From positions 1-9,543 of the forward strand of contig JAICWX010000328.1 in the NCBI GenBank assembly GCA_025934635.1: a stretch of 9,543 nucleotides of DNA. Direction: 5' to 3'. The position numbers and the translations under genes are program-made. The number at the start of each line of letters is the position of its first letter. Positions within the stretch are counted from its first letter, which is position 1. Below the pieces are notes generated by a model. It was not told the DNA's origin, made no database searches, and worked only from the letters and a program-made list of their open reading frames with translations. This document shows positions 1 to 6,572 of this stretch, in pieces. The stretch comes from Streptosporangiaceae bacterium (GTDB lineage: Bacteria > Actinomycetota > Actinomycetes > Streptosporangiales > Streptosporangiaceae).

Positions 1-31
1 CCCAAGTCGACAAACCACCGTTAAGCGGCAT

Positions 32-856
32 CTATAAGGTAGGTCTTCTTCGTGCGAGCGCATTAAGAAACAGACCCACTACGACCACTCCGAGCACCGC
101 TTGAGTGCCAACAAGAATCCGTGTAAAAGTTTCGACTGGCGCGATGTCACCGAAGCCCAAGGTTGTCTGTACAACTGCACTGAAGTAAGCCATTCGCCAA
201 AACTGATCTGGGAGCCCACTTACCGAGCCCTGCGCTGCACCGGAGAGCCGATTTAGGTCATTCATGTCTACCATCTTAAGTGGCAGCGTCGGATTACTCC
301 TTGAATCACTATATTGTTCAAAAGCCTGCAAAGCCGGGCTCGAGTAATCATCGTTAGGGGCAGACAGCAGCGAATAGGGGACCTGAATCAAACCTTCTCT
401 CTGGTCTGATTCCTCCGGAAGGGAATGTTCGGGTATGTCTATCTGCGCGGAAATATCCCCACTTCCCGATTGTGCCGGAAAGCCAAGAGTGACCAGTATG
501 TCAACCGTGCTTGCCGTTATATCGAGCCCATCAATCGCGGCCGGGCAAGACCCACACGTTAGCCCGACAGCTCTATCGGCCCCCGTGGAAACGTCCTCTT
601 CCACGTAGAACGCACTGTCAAGCGAGGATGGTTCATGCAATGCACTGGTCTGGTAGAAGCCGCCAGCCGTAAAGGAGTAGAAGCCAGCAAAAATCGGGAT
701 CATCGTCAGGTAGAACAGCCCCCAGACGATGGGCCTGAATCCCTTGACGTCGGGACCTTGGTGCCAGCCAATGCGCATCGGCTCATTGTACGGACTTCCC
801 AGCAGACACGGGAGCCACAGAACTAGCCCACCATTAATAGCTGACTTTAGGTGCAA
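32..856 (-). CDS. 2TM potassium-channel-like membrane protein with large extracytoplasmic loop
   Basis: Probable Ion_trans_2-type potassium channel subunit; such proteins work as tetramers in the cytoplasmic membrane. A first membrane helix lies at about residues 43-64. The pore loop carries the selectivity-filter motif TTLGFGD (231-237), a GFG variant of the classical TVGYGD. A second helix follows at about 245-267 and ends in a basic ALARRRP tail. About 150 residues separate helix 1 from the pore helix, much longer than the short turret of minimal 2TM channels. This loop is polar and acidic and has a CxxC (TCGSC, 100-104). No cytoplasmic RCK domain is present. The first possible start is TTG at 856, two codons after a stop; ATG at 778 is as plausible because neither has a strong ribosome binding site. 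The DNA is much less GC-rich than its neighbours (27/60 G+C at 301-360 against 46/60 at 4921-4980), which suggests separate acquisition. The family call is fairly sure; ion selectivity is inferred. Confidence 0.7.
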   Translation of the reverse strand: MHLKSAINGGLVLWLPCLLGSPYNEPMRIGWHQGPDVKGFRPIVWGLFYLTMIPIFAGFYSFTAGGFYQTSALHEPSSLDSAFYVEEDVSTGADRAVGLTCGSCPAAIDGLDITASTVDILVTLGFPAQSGSGDISAQIDIPEHSLPEESDQREGLIQVPYSLLSAPNDDYSSPALQAFEQYSDSRSNPTLPLKMVDMNDLNRLSGAAQGSVSGLPDQFWRMAYFSAVVQTTLGFGDIAPVETFTRILVGTQAVLGVVVVGLFLNALARRRPTL

Positions 857-994
857 ATATTAAGTAATCCTGAGCATGGCGGTGCTTGACCGTCGAAGCC
901 AGCCTTCCACGGGCAGGAGCAAAGTTGGAGCTGGCGTTGCGCACCGGTGACCCGGAGCCGGCCCTTGACAGGTGAGCGATAAAGCGATGGGAGG

Positions 995-2000
<1,006 letters not shown>

Positions 2001-2008
<8 letters not shown>

Positions 2009-2030
2009 CGGATCGCCGACATCGGTCCAC
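2001..2030. promoter_or_regulatory. Candidate integrase arm-binding sites left of att copy 1
   Basis: The octamer CGGTCCAC occurs twice here, at 2001-2008 and 2023-2030. The second is 33 bp from the left edge of att copy 1. The same octamer, inside a shared 16-bp block, sits at exactly the same distance left of att copy 2 (8105-8112). The first octamer overlaps the GTG start of the integrase. Short repeats flanking an att core, next to int, are the usual form of integrase or excisionase arm sites. Function is inferred from position and repetition only. Confidence 0.45.
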
Positions 2031-2063
2031 GATACCTTGATCCAGAAGGATCAAACTGCTGGC

Positions 2064-2111
2064 GGGGCGGGTGGGGCTCGAACCCACGACCGGCGGATTA
2101 TGAGAAGTACG
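2064..2111 (-). repeat. att copy 1: tRNA-Met(CAT) 3'-half direct repeat
   Basis: Read on the minus strand, 2104 to 2064 spells a tRNA 3' half: anticodon loop CTCATAA (anticodon CAT), 3' anticodon strand TCCGC, variable loop CGGTC, a perfect T arm (GTGGG, loop TTCGAGC, CCCAC) and acceptor strand CCGCCCC. The sequence before the loop (GTACTT) cannot pair with TCCGC and no D arm follows, so this is not a working tRNA gene. It is the displaced 3' end made when an element integrates into a tRNA gene, with crossover near the anticodon loop. The copy at 8146-8193 matches at 47 of 48 positions in the same orientation; the one mismatch is in the T loop (2079/8161). Confidence 0.85.
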
Positions 2112-2131
2112 GCCTGACGCTCTGGATGGCT

Positions 2132-2151
2132 CGGTCCACGAACCGGTCCAC
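2132..2151. promoter_or_regulatory. Paired arm-site repeat right of att copy 1
   Basis: Two direct CGGTCCAC octamers at 2132-2139 and 2144-2151, one start-to-start step of 12 bp apart, lie inside a 22-bp block (2130-2151). The block is repeated without change at 8278-8299, to the right of att copy 2. The 12-bp step is close to one helical turn, as expected for side-by-side protein binding. It lies 18 bp beyond att copy 1. Binding by the integrase N-terminal domain is an inference. Confidence 0.5.
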
Positions 2152-2263
2152 GCCTCACCATGGCGATCACCGGATGCCAGCTACGGAACGTTACCGCCGT
2201 CCGGCCGATCAGCGCGTGCGCGTGCCTGATGGCATCAGGCCGGCCGCGGAGAGCAAGACGTTG

Positions 2264-2530
2264 CTAGCCGCCGAGCCACTGGATCTTCACTACGAGCACG
2301 AGATCGTCAGGCGGGTACACCAGGAACGTAACCAGGCCCCCGCCGTCAGGGCCAAAGTGCAGTGAGCGCAGCGGCATAGAAACGTCATCACGCTCGTCGC
2401 GGCGCCGCTGATACTGCAACGGATCCACGATCACGACCGCGTCCATGAATGCCGCGAGGGATGTTCGCGCGGCCGGAGGCAGATCGGCGAACTCCCGCTG
2501 AGCCGGGCCGTCCAGCTCCCACCGGTACAC
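2264..2530 (-). CDS. RelE/ParE-like toxin
   Basis: An 88-residue protein of the RelE/ParE-like fold, as found beside DUF6247-type proteins in actinomycetes. It opens with YRWELDGPAQREFADLPP, the usual helical hairpin of the family. It continues with AFMDAVVIVDP, a central PLRSLHF strand and a C-terminal sheet (GGLVTFLVYPPDDLVLVV, IQWLGG). Length is normal for the group. It starts with GTG at 2530, 3 bases after the stop of the upstream partner gene, so the two are surely co-transcribed and probably translationally coupled. Relatives act as ribosome-dependent mRNA nucleases or gyrase poisons; the sequence alone does not say which, and toxicity is inferred. It lies about 150 bp inside att copy 1, a common place for island-stabilising modules. 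Confidence 0.75.
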   Translation of the reverse strand: MYRWELDGPAQREFADLPPAARTSLAAFMDAVVIVDPLQYQRRRDERDDVSMPLRSLHFGPDGGGLVTFLVYPPDDLVLVVKIQWLGG

Positions 2531-2533
2531 GCG

Positions 2534-2869
2534 TCAGACGCCGAACTGGGTCCGGATCTCATCCCGGCTCATCCGCTGATCCGCAGGCGGCGGACCCTCG
2601 TCCCGGTAGCTGTCGATGCGAGCCAGGAACTCCCGCTGCGCTTGAGGGTCACACCAGGCGTCCGCCTCGAACCACCAGCGCTTGACCGTCTGCACCAGCG
2701 GCGTCACGTCACCCTGCTCGCGGGCCTGTTCGAACGCCGCATCCAGATCCTGGTCGTACCGCTGAAGAGTACCGCTGTCGGCGTTGGCGGCCAGCACGGC
2801 CCGGATCGCCGTCGGCGTGCAGGCCGGGCGAGGCAGGACCTGAGGTTGCCTGGCATGCGGCGCGGTCAT
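2534..2869 (-). CDS. DUF6247-like protein, probable antitoxin
   Basis: A 111-residue protein, first gene of a two-gene unit with the RelE-like toxin. The ATG at 2869 is chosen because AGGAGA lies 7 bases upstream; a longer reading to 3055 would run through Arg-rich non-coding-looking sequence. After a short Pro-rich lead (about 1-20) come TPTAIRAVL, an amphipathic region (RYDQDLDAAFEQAREQGD) and VQTVKRWWFEADAWCDP, the Trp-rich core that I associate with DUF6247-type proteins. The C-terminal tail is acidic and polar (MSRDEIRTQFGV), suitable for binding a partner. The family is usually paired with RelE-like proteins, hence the antitoxin call. No recognisable DNA-binding motif is visible, so autoregulation cannot be claimed. 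The family name comes from memory of the pattern. Confidence 0.7.
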   Translation of the reverse strand: MTAPHARQPQVLPRPACTPTAIRAVLAANADSGTLQRYDQDLDAAFEQAREQGDVTPLVQTVKRWWFEADAWCDPQAQREFLARIDSYRDEGPPPADQRMSRDEIRTQFGV

Positions 2870-3008
2870 CAGCAGCTCTCCTGTAGGTCGCCGTTTCGTC
2901 CAGCATAAGCGCGTCCGCCGACAGACAGCGGCAACACCGTCCCAGCGCGCGAATCTCCTGGCGGTTACCACGACCTGCCCGTTGGTGGGCAGGTGAAGGC
3001 AGTCTCGT

Positions 3009-3040
3009 GGGGCGGGTGGGGCTCGCATCCGCGACCGGCG
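3009..3040 (-). repeat. Decayed third copy of the tRNA 3'-end att sequence
   Basis: The first 17 bases (GGGGCGGGTGGGGCTCG) match att copy 1 exactly. After six positions with three mismatches, nine more bases (CGACCGGCG) match in register; beyond 3040 the similarity fades. On the minus strand this is the acceptor and T arm of the tRNA 3' end, but the T arm is broken (GCGGA against CCCAC, loop TGCGAGC). No CGGTCCAC arm sites or integrase remnants flank it. It lies just upstream of the toxin-antitoxin pair and splits the island in two. It could be an old attachment-site scar or a copy from a related tRNA gene. Confidence 0.5.
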
Positions 3041-3111
3041 TATATCGAACCGCATATTCCAGTCCGCGCGGCAACCGCTCCCAACTTGGCAGCCTCCCGA
3101 CGGAGCTCTCC

Positions 3112-3300
3112 TCAGGCCTCGCCCATCACCAGACCCTCGATCGTGTGCTTCTGGGTGATCGGACGCAGCTCGTCGACGATGGGGCAGTCGAGGTGCGCGC
3201 GTAGCGAGTCCGGGATGGTGTCCCAGAAATTCCGCGTGACCGCGAGGTCATGCAGTTCGACGTTGATGGCGCCAGGAGCGTCAACCCCGAGGACGAGCAC
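3112..3300 (-). CDS. Small hypothetical protein, possibly a gene fragment
   Basis: A 62-residue reading from GTG at 3300 with protein-like composition: LVLGVDAPGAINVELHDLAV, then RNFWDTIPDSLRAHLDCPIV and DELRPITQKHTIEGLVMGEA. It has alternating hydrophobic strands and ordinary side-chain use, unlike the Arg/Pro-rich shadow frames around it. No family is recognised and no membrane helix or signal peptide is seen. The same frame is open further upstream to about 3424 without a better start, in sequence that looks non-coding. It may therefore be the 3' part of the ORF at 3389-3586, separated by a frameshift. No clear ribosome binding site supports the GTG. Confidence 0.35.
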   Translation of the reverse strand: MLVLGVDAPGAINVELHDLAVTRNFWDTIPDSLRAHLDCPIVDELRPITQKHTIEGLVMGEA

Positions 3301-3388
3301 CGGCCACGGCTCCGCGAGGCGTGCGCCGTGCCGCGGTGAATGGTGAGCGCGGAGTGGATGGATCGGTGATCCACGGGTGCGTCGCGAG

Positions 3389-3586
3389 CTAGACGAACCC
3401 GCGGATCTGCTCGGGATGGATTTCTACGTAATAGCGATTCGGCCCCCGGCCGACGGCACCGTGCGGCCGGGACCGGGCCTCAGCGAAGGCCCGGTCGACG
3501 TCTTGGCGAAGCTGGTCGGCCCACTCGACGGGGAACGCCCCCTTCAACCGGCGACGCCCCCGGCGTAGATCGGTCGCGTAGGTCAT
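3389..3586 (-). CDS. Small hypothetical protein (65 aa)
   Basis: A 65-residue basic protein starting at ATG 3586 with a GAGG ribosome binding site 5 bases upstream. It reads as one amphipathic helix (EWADQLRQDVDRAFAEARSR) followed by a polar stretch and NRYYVEIHPEQIRGFV. No family is recognised. It begins 58 bp downstream of the GH43 gene on the same strand, so it could share that transcript. The sequence just after the stop reads THPWITDPS in the same frame, in keeping with a longer gene interrupted at 3389-3391. The fragment at 3112-3300 might then be its remaining C-terminus in another frame. Confidence 0.45.
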   Translation of the reverse strand: MTYATDLRRGRRRLKGAFPVEWADQLRQDVDRAFAEARSRPHGAVGRGPNRYYVEIHPEQIRGFV

Positions 3587-3644
3587 TTGACCTCGTCTGC
3601 GGTCAGGGCGGATACGACCTGTGTCACCTAGCGAACCCCGTCCT

Positions 3645-5468
3645 TCACTTCACCCGGTAGACGTGCACGTAGTCGAACGTGCTCGTGAAGCCGCCCGGAC
3701 CGCCCATCGACGCCAGCGCGATCTTCTCGTTGGCGCCGAGGTTGTGCCGCCACGTCTCCGCACGGTCCCAGTTCGTGCCGTCGATGCTGGTGAATGCGGT
3801 GTAGTAGCCGACGCCGGCCGCGACATGGCGGACGATCCGCAGCCAGGTCCAGTTCCCTACCGGGCCGCCGACGCCGCTGCCGTAATGCGGATATCCCGTC
3901 GGCACCGGCGTGACTTCCTGGCCGAACTCGGTCTGCCGGGTTTCGAAGTTCGAGAAGACATCGAGCTTGATGTAGTTGCCGTCGTCCTTGTACGCGAGCA
4001 ACGCGCCCTGGGCGTAGTTGTAGCAGCAGACGCCGGCCGGTTCGTCGTTCGAGTACCGCGTCTCGACCATGTAATCGCCCTGAGGCGCCGGCTCAGTGAG
4101 CACCGACGCGAGCGCTGAGCCGGGAGTCTCCGGGTGCAGGTCGGCGTTCTGGATCTGCCAGTGCAGCGCACTACCGCTGACCGAGTAGGTCGACCGGTCC
4201 GGCGGGCGCACCCATGTCCACTGCGATGAGAGCGACGTGCCATTGAAATCGTCACTCAGCCGCCTGATCTCCGCGCCTGGCTGCGGCGTCGACACGAAGT
4301 GCGGCCGGTATGCGGTTGTCTCCCCCGGCTGTGCGGCCGGCCCGGGCATGAGCTGATCTGACGGGCCGCGACCGCCCCGGGTCGTGGGCCAGCCGTCACG
4401 CCAGTCCAGCGGGTCGATCAGCACCGGCCGGTGGTTGATTGCGGTCTGGCCGGCAAAATACGGGTCGTCCTGCGGGATCGCGTGATAAACGATCCACTGC
4501 TGCCCGCTGTAGTCGGTAATCACCGCGTTGTGGCCGGGACCCACCCACCGGTTGCCGTTCTGGGTGAGGACGGGCGTACCGCCGACGCGGCTGGCGAGAA
4601 TCGACACGCCGTCTCGGTCAACGAACGGGCCCAGTGGCGAGCGCGACCGTGCGGAGAACACCGCATAACCACTCAATGGTCCGTTGCAGCAGTTCGACGC
4701 CGAGCCCATGAAGTAGTACCAGCCGCCGTGCCGCACGATGAGCGTGCCTTCGTAGCGGTTATCGACGGCGATCTGCTTCTCCGACGAGGCGCCAGAGGAC
4801 AGGCCGTCCGCGCTCAGGGTGCGAGCGAAGATCCCGCCGAAGTAGCTGCCGTAATACAAGTAGCCCGTGCCGTGCGCGAAGATGACCTCGGGGTCGAATT
4901 TCCAGTGGCCGACGGCGTCCGGCGGGACGACAGGGGTGCCGCTCACCTGCCACGGACCCGCGGGCGACACGCTTGTCGCGACGCCGATGGCGGAGCAGCC
5001 GGCGCTCGGCGGGCAGCCGCTGCCGCTGATGTTCGTGCTGGACGCCGTGAAGTACATGTAGTAAAGGCCGTTGCGGTGCACCACGTCGGGCGCCCACATG
5101 CCGCCGGTGATCCACGACGGTTTCGCCGGGAACGCGTCACCGACATAATGCCAGTGCGCGAGGTCGGCCGAGCGATACGTCGGAACGTTATGGATGACCA
5201 GGTTGCCCCGCGCGTCCCGCTCACTGCTGGTAAGCGGGTCAGAGGTGCAATAGAGATACCAGTTCGTCACCGCGCCCGCCGTTACGCGAAGCACGAACGG
5301 GTCGGCGCAGCTCTCCGCGTGCGCGCCGCTGGGAAGGATCAAGCTCATCGGGTTGCGGTACGGTGGGGCGACCGCGGAACGGGCGCTCGCCGGCGTGGCG
5401 AGGACGGAGACGGACACGAGTCCGGCGAGGAAGAGTATGGCGCTGAGCGCCGCACGCAATCTGGTCAT
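3645..5468 (-). CDS. Secreted GH43-family arabinan-degrading glycoside hydrolase with C-terminal jelly-roll domain
   Basis: A 607-residue exported enzyme. The ATG at 5468 is chosen for its GAGGGAG ribosome binding site and because it starts a classical Sec signal (MTRLR, hydrophobic core, ATPASA; cleavage after about residue 29). An in-frame ATG at 5519 would bury the signal. The five-bladed GH43 propeller spans about 35-390. Catalytic candidates are Asp56 (SCADPF, base), Asp128 (MWAPDVV, pKa modulator) and Glu240 (RYEGT, acid). His313 (GPGHN) matches the central metal-binding His of arabinanases. Cys54/Cys74, the CPPSAGC pair and NCC suggest disulfides. The C-terminal domain (about 405-607, from DDFNG to YVHVYRV) resembles the concanavalin-like/DUF1349 jelly roll found on GH43 enzymes. 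Likely substrate is arabinan or arabinoxylan; exact specificity is inferred. The gene looks intact and stands alone, with no transporter or regulator beside it. Confidence 0.88.
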   Translation of the reverse strand: MTRLRAALSAILFLAGLVSVSVLATPASARSAVAPPYRNPMSLILPSGAHAESCADPFVLRVTAGAVTNWYLYCTSDPLTSSERDARGNLVIHNVPTYRSADLAHWHYVGDAFPAKPSWITGGMWAPDVVHRNGLYYMYFTASSTNISGSGCPPSAGCSAIGVATSVSPAGPWQVSGTPVVPPDAVGHWKFDPEVIFAHGTGYLYYGSYFGGIFARTLSADGLSSGASSEKQIAVDNRYEGTLIVRHGGWYYFMGSASNCCNGPLSGYAVFSARSRSPLGPFVDRDGVSILASRVGGTPVLTQNGNRWVGPGHNAVITDYSGQQWIVYHAIPQDDPYFAGQTAINHRPVLIDPLDWRDGWPTTRGGRGPSDQLMPGPAAQPGETTAYRPHFVSTPQPGAEIRRLSDDFNGTSLSSQWTWVRPPDRSTYSVSGSALHWQIQNADLHPETPGSALASVLTEPAPQGDYMVETRYSNDEPAGVCCYNYAQGALLAYKDDGNYIKLDVFSNFETRQTEFGQEVTPVPTGYPHYGSGVGGPVGNWTWLRIVRHVAAGVGYYTAFTSIDGTNWDRAETWRHNLGANEKIALASMGGPGGFTSTFDYVHVYRVK

Positions 5469-5784
5469 CTGGCTCCCTCTGCGACGGAACGACTCATTGC
5501 CCCGTTTAGAGGCTCGCATTCATCCGATCGGCAAGATGTTGTCTATGCGGCCGCCGAGTGGCGCGGCTTGCGTCAGCCGATCTGCTCGGCTAGGGCGACG
5601 ATGATGCTCGCGAGGCCGCGGAGGTAGCAGAGCAGAAGATGTTCTCGAGATCAGGTGCAGCTGGCGCTGGATCCGTGGGACCTCGGCCGGGCTGCTCCGG
5701 GTCGGCCCGATAGAGCCTCTGGGCGGTCTGGCTTCACGGCCGGGTCTATGCCGCCCCTGACGGCCCGTTGGAGCCGGGCACCGC
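5469..5784. other. Intergenic region upstream of the GH43 gene
   Basis: About 316 bp between the GH43 start and the stop of the small conserved gene at 5785. Reading frames on both strands are Arg/Pro-rich and look like shadows. I see no recognisable protein, tRNA, inverted repeat or att sequence. It presumably carries the GH43 promoter and the 3' end of the upstream transcript. Confidence 0.4.
5505..5534 (-). promoter_or_regulatory. Weak candidate promoter for the GH43 gene
   Basis: On the minus strand a -35-like TTGCCG (5534-5529) is followed after 18 bp by a -10-like TCTAAA (5510-5505). This would start transcription about 30 bp before the GH43 ATG. Both boxes depart from consensus, and high-GC actinomycete promoters are hard to call by eye. 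Confidence 0.22.
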
Positions 5785-6093
5785 TCAGGCGGCGCAGGAG
5801 AGGTGCGCACGCCGGGCGCCGGGCAGGCACGCCCGGTCGGAGGGGACACCGCTGGAGGTGCCGGCCACCGCCGCGCGGGCCCAGCGCATCCGCAGCACCG
5901 CGGTCTCCGGGTGCTCGCCGTAGGCCTGTGCGACCCGCGCCGCGCAGCCCCGGATGCCGAACGCCGCGACCGCCGCCGCGATGGCCTGGTGCACCTCGGC
6001 CGGGCTGGGCTCATCGGAGCGCTGCAGCGGCGAGGCGAACAGCGCGTCGGCCCGGGCGGAGCTGATGGTGAGGTCGTATGTCGCTGACCGCAT
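5785..6093 (-). CDS. Small conserved actinomycete protein of unknown function
   Basis: A 102-residue protein with a strong start: AGGAGG, 6-base spacer, ATG at 6093. The first 77 residues look like a small family common in actinomycetes: MRSATYDLTISSARADALFA, LQRSDEPSPAEVHQAI, AAFGIRGCAARVAQAYGEHP and AVLRMRWARAAV. It is predicted to be helical and soluble, with no membrane helix or known DNA-binding motif; the conserved GCAxRVAQ and MRWAR segments are its signature. The tail after MRWARAAV (about 25 residues, ending CAA) is low in complexity and may be variable or out-of-frame sequence. The role is unknown; I recall the family only as hypothetical. It lies downstream of the truncated metallopeptidase on the same strand. 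Confidence 0.65.
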   Translation of the reverse strand: MRSATYDLTISSARADALFASPLQRSDEPSPAEVHQAIAAAVAAFGIRGCAARVAQAYGEHPETAVLRMRWARAAVAGTSSGVPSDRACLPGARRAHLSCAA

Positions 6094-6196
6094 CGTAGGC
6101 CTCCTTGACTGAGGACATTTCCTGTATACGCCTTGGGTCTGACATTCCGGCGCCCCGGATGCGGCCCGTACTAGAGACGCCGCGGCGCCGCCGGAC

Positions 6197-6445
6197 TCAT
6201 CTGCCGCGCGGGGCCTTCCAGCCGAGTTCGGCGAGCCGGTCGTCGTCGATGCCGAAATGGTGGGCCATCTCGTGGACGACCGTCCGGCCGACCTGATCGG
6301 CGACCTCCTGCTCGGTGCGGCAGATCGCACAGATCGCCCGGCGGTAGATGGTGATCCGGTCGGGCAGCACCCCCGCGTAATCCGACGTCCGGCCGGTGAG
6401 CGGAATGCCCTCGTAGAGGCCGAGTAGGCCGGGCGGCCCCGGAAT
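6197..6445 (-). pseudogene. 5'-truncated zinc metallopeptidase (zincin-like, HExxH family)
   Basis: C-terminal two thirds of the small actinobacterial metallopeptidase family (PF06262 type). It reads LLGLYEGIPLTGRTSDYAGV, LPDRITIYRRAICAICRTE, then the zinc motif HEMAHHFG and DDDRLAELGWKAPRGR. HEMAH supplies the two His ligands and the catalytic Glu. Relatives have about 40-50 more N-terminal residues, ending in an acidic lead before LLGLYEG; here an in-frame TGA at 6446-6448 lies ten codons before that motif and no suitable start remains. The break faces the 387-residue gene on the other strand and probably marks a recombination junction. The remainder is undamaged, so the loss may be recent. 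The gene is not visible in the Arg/Pro-rich overlapping frame, which is longer but not real. Confidence 0.8.
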
Positions 6446-6572
6446 TCACCTCGCGGCGGCGGAATGGCTGAGACGTCTGCCGTCGCGTCGCGGGTTCTCG
6501 CCCTCGGACAGGCTTATCCTGGCAAGGAAAAGGCTTTGCGGCGGCGGGCCTGATCATGCGCAGACTTGAGGC

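Noticed and set aside
857..994. Possible missing C-terminus of the integrase
   Set aside because: No frame shows the HxxR box or a Tyr-containing end; the reading frames there look unrelated.
2064..2135. Functional tRNA-Met gene
   Set aside because: The sequence 5' of the anticodon loop cannot pair and there is no D arm or 5' acceptor strand; the same holds at 8146-8193.
4431..5627. Long plus-strand frame (398 codons) opposite the GH43 gene
   Set aside because: Arg/Ala/Val-rich composition with no domain; it is the antisense shadow of a clearly recognised enzyme gene.
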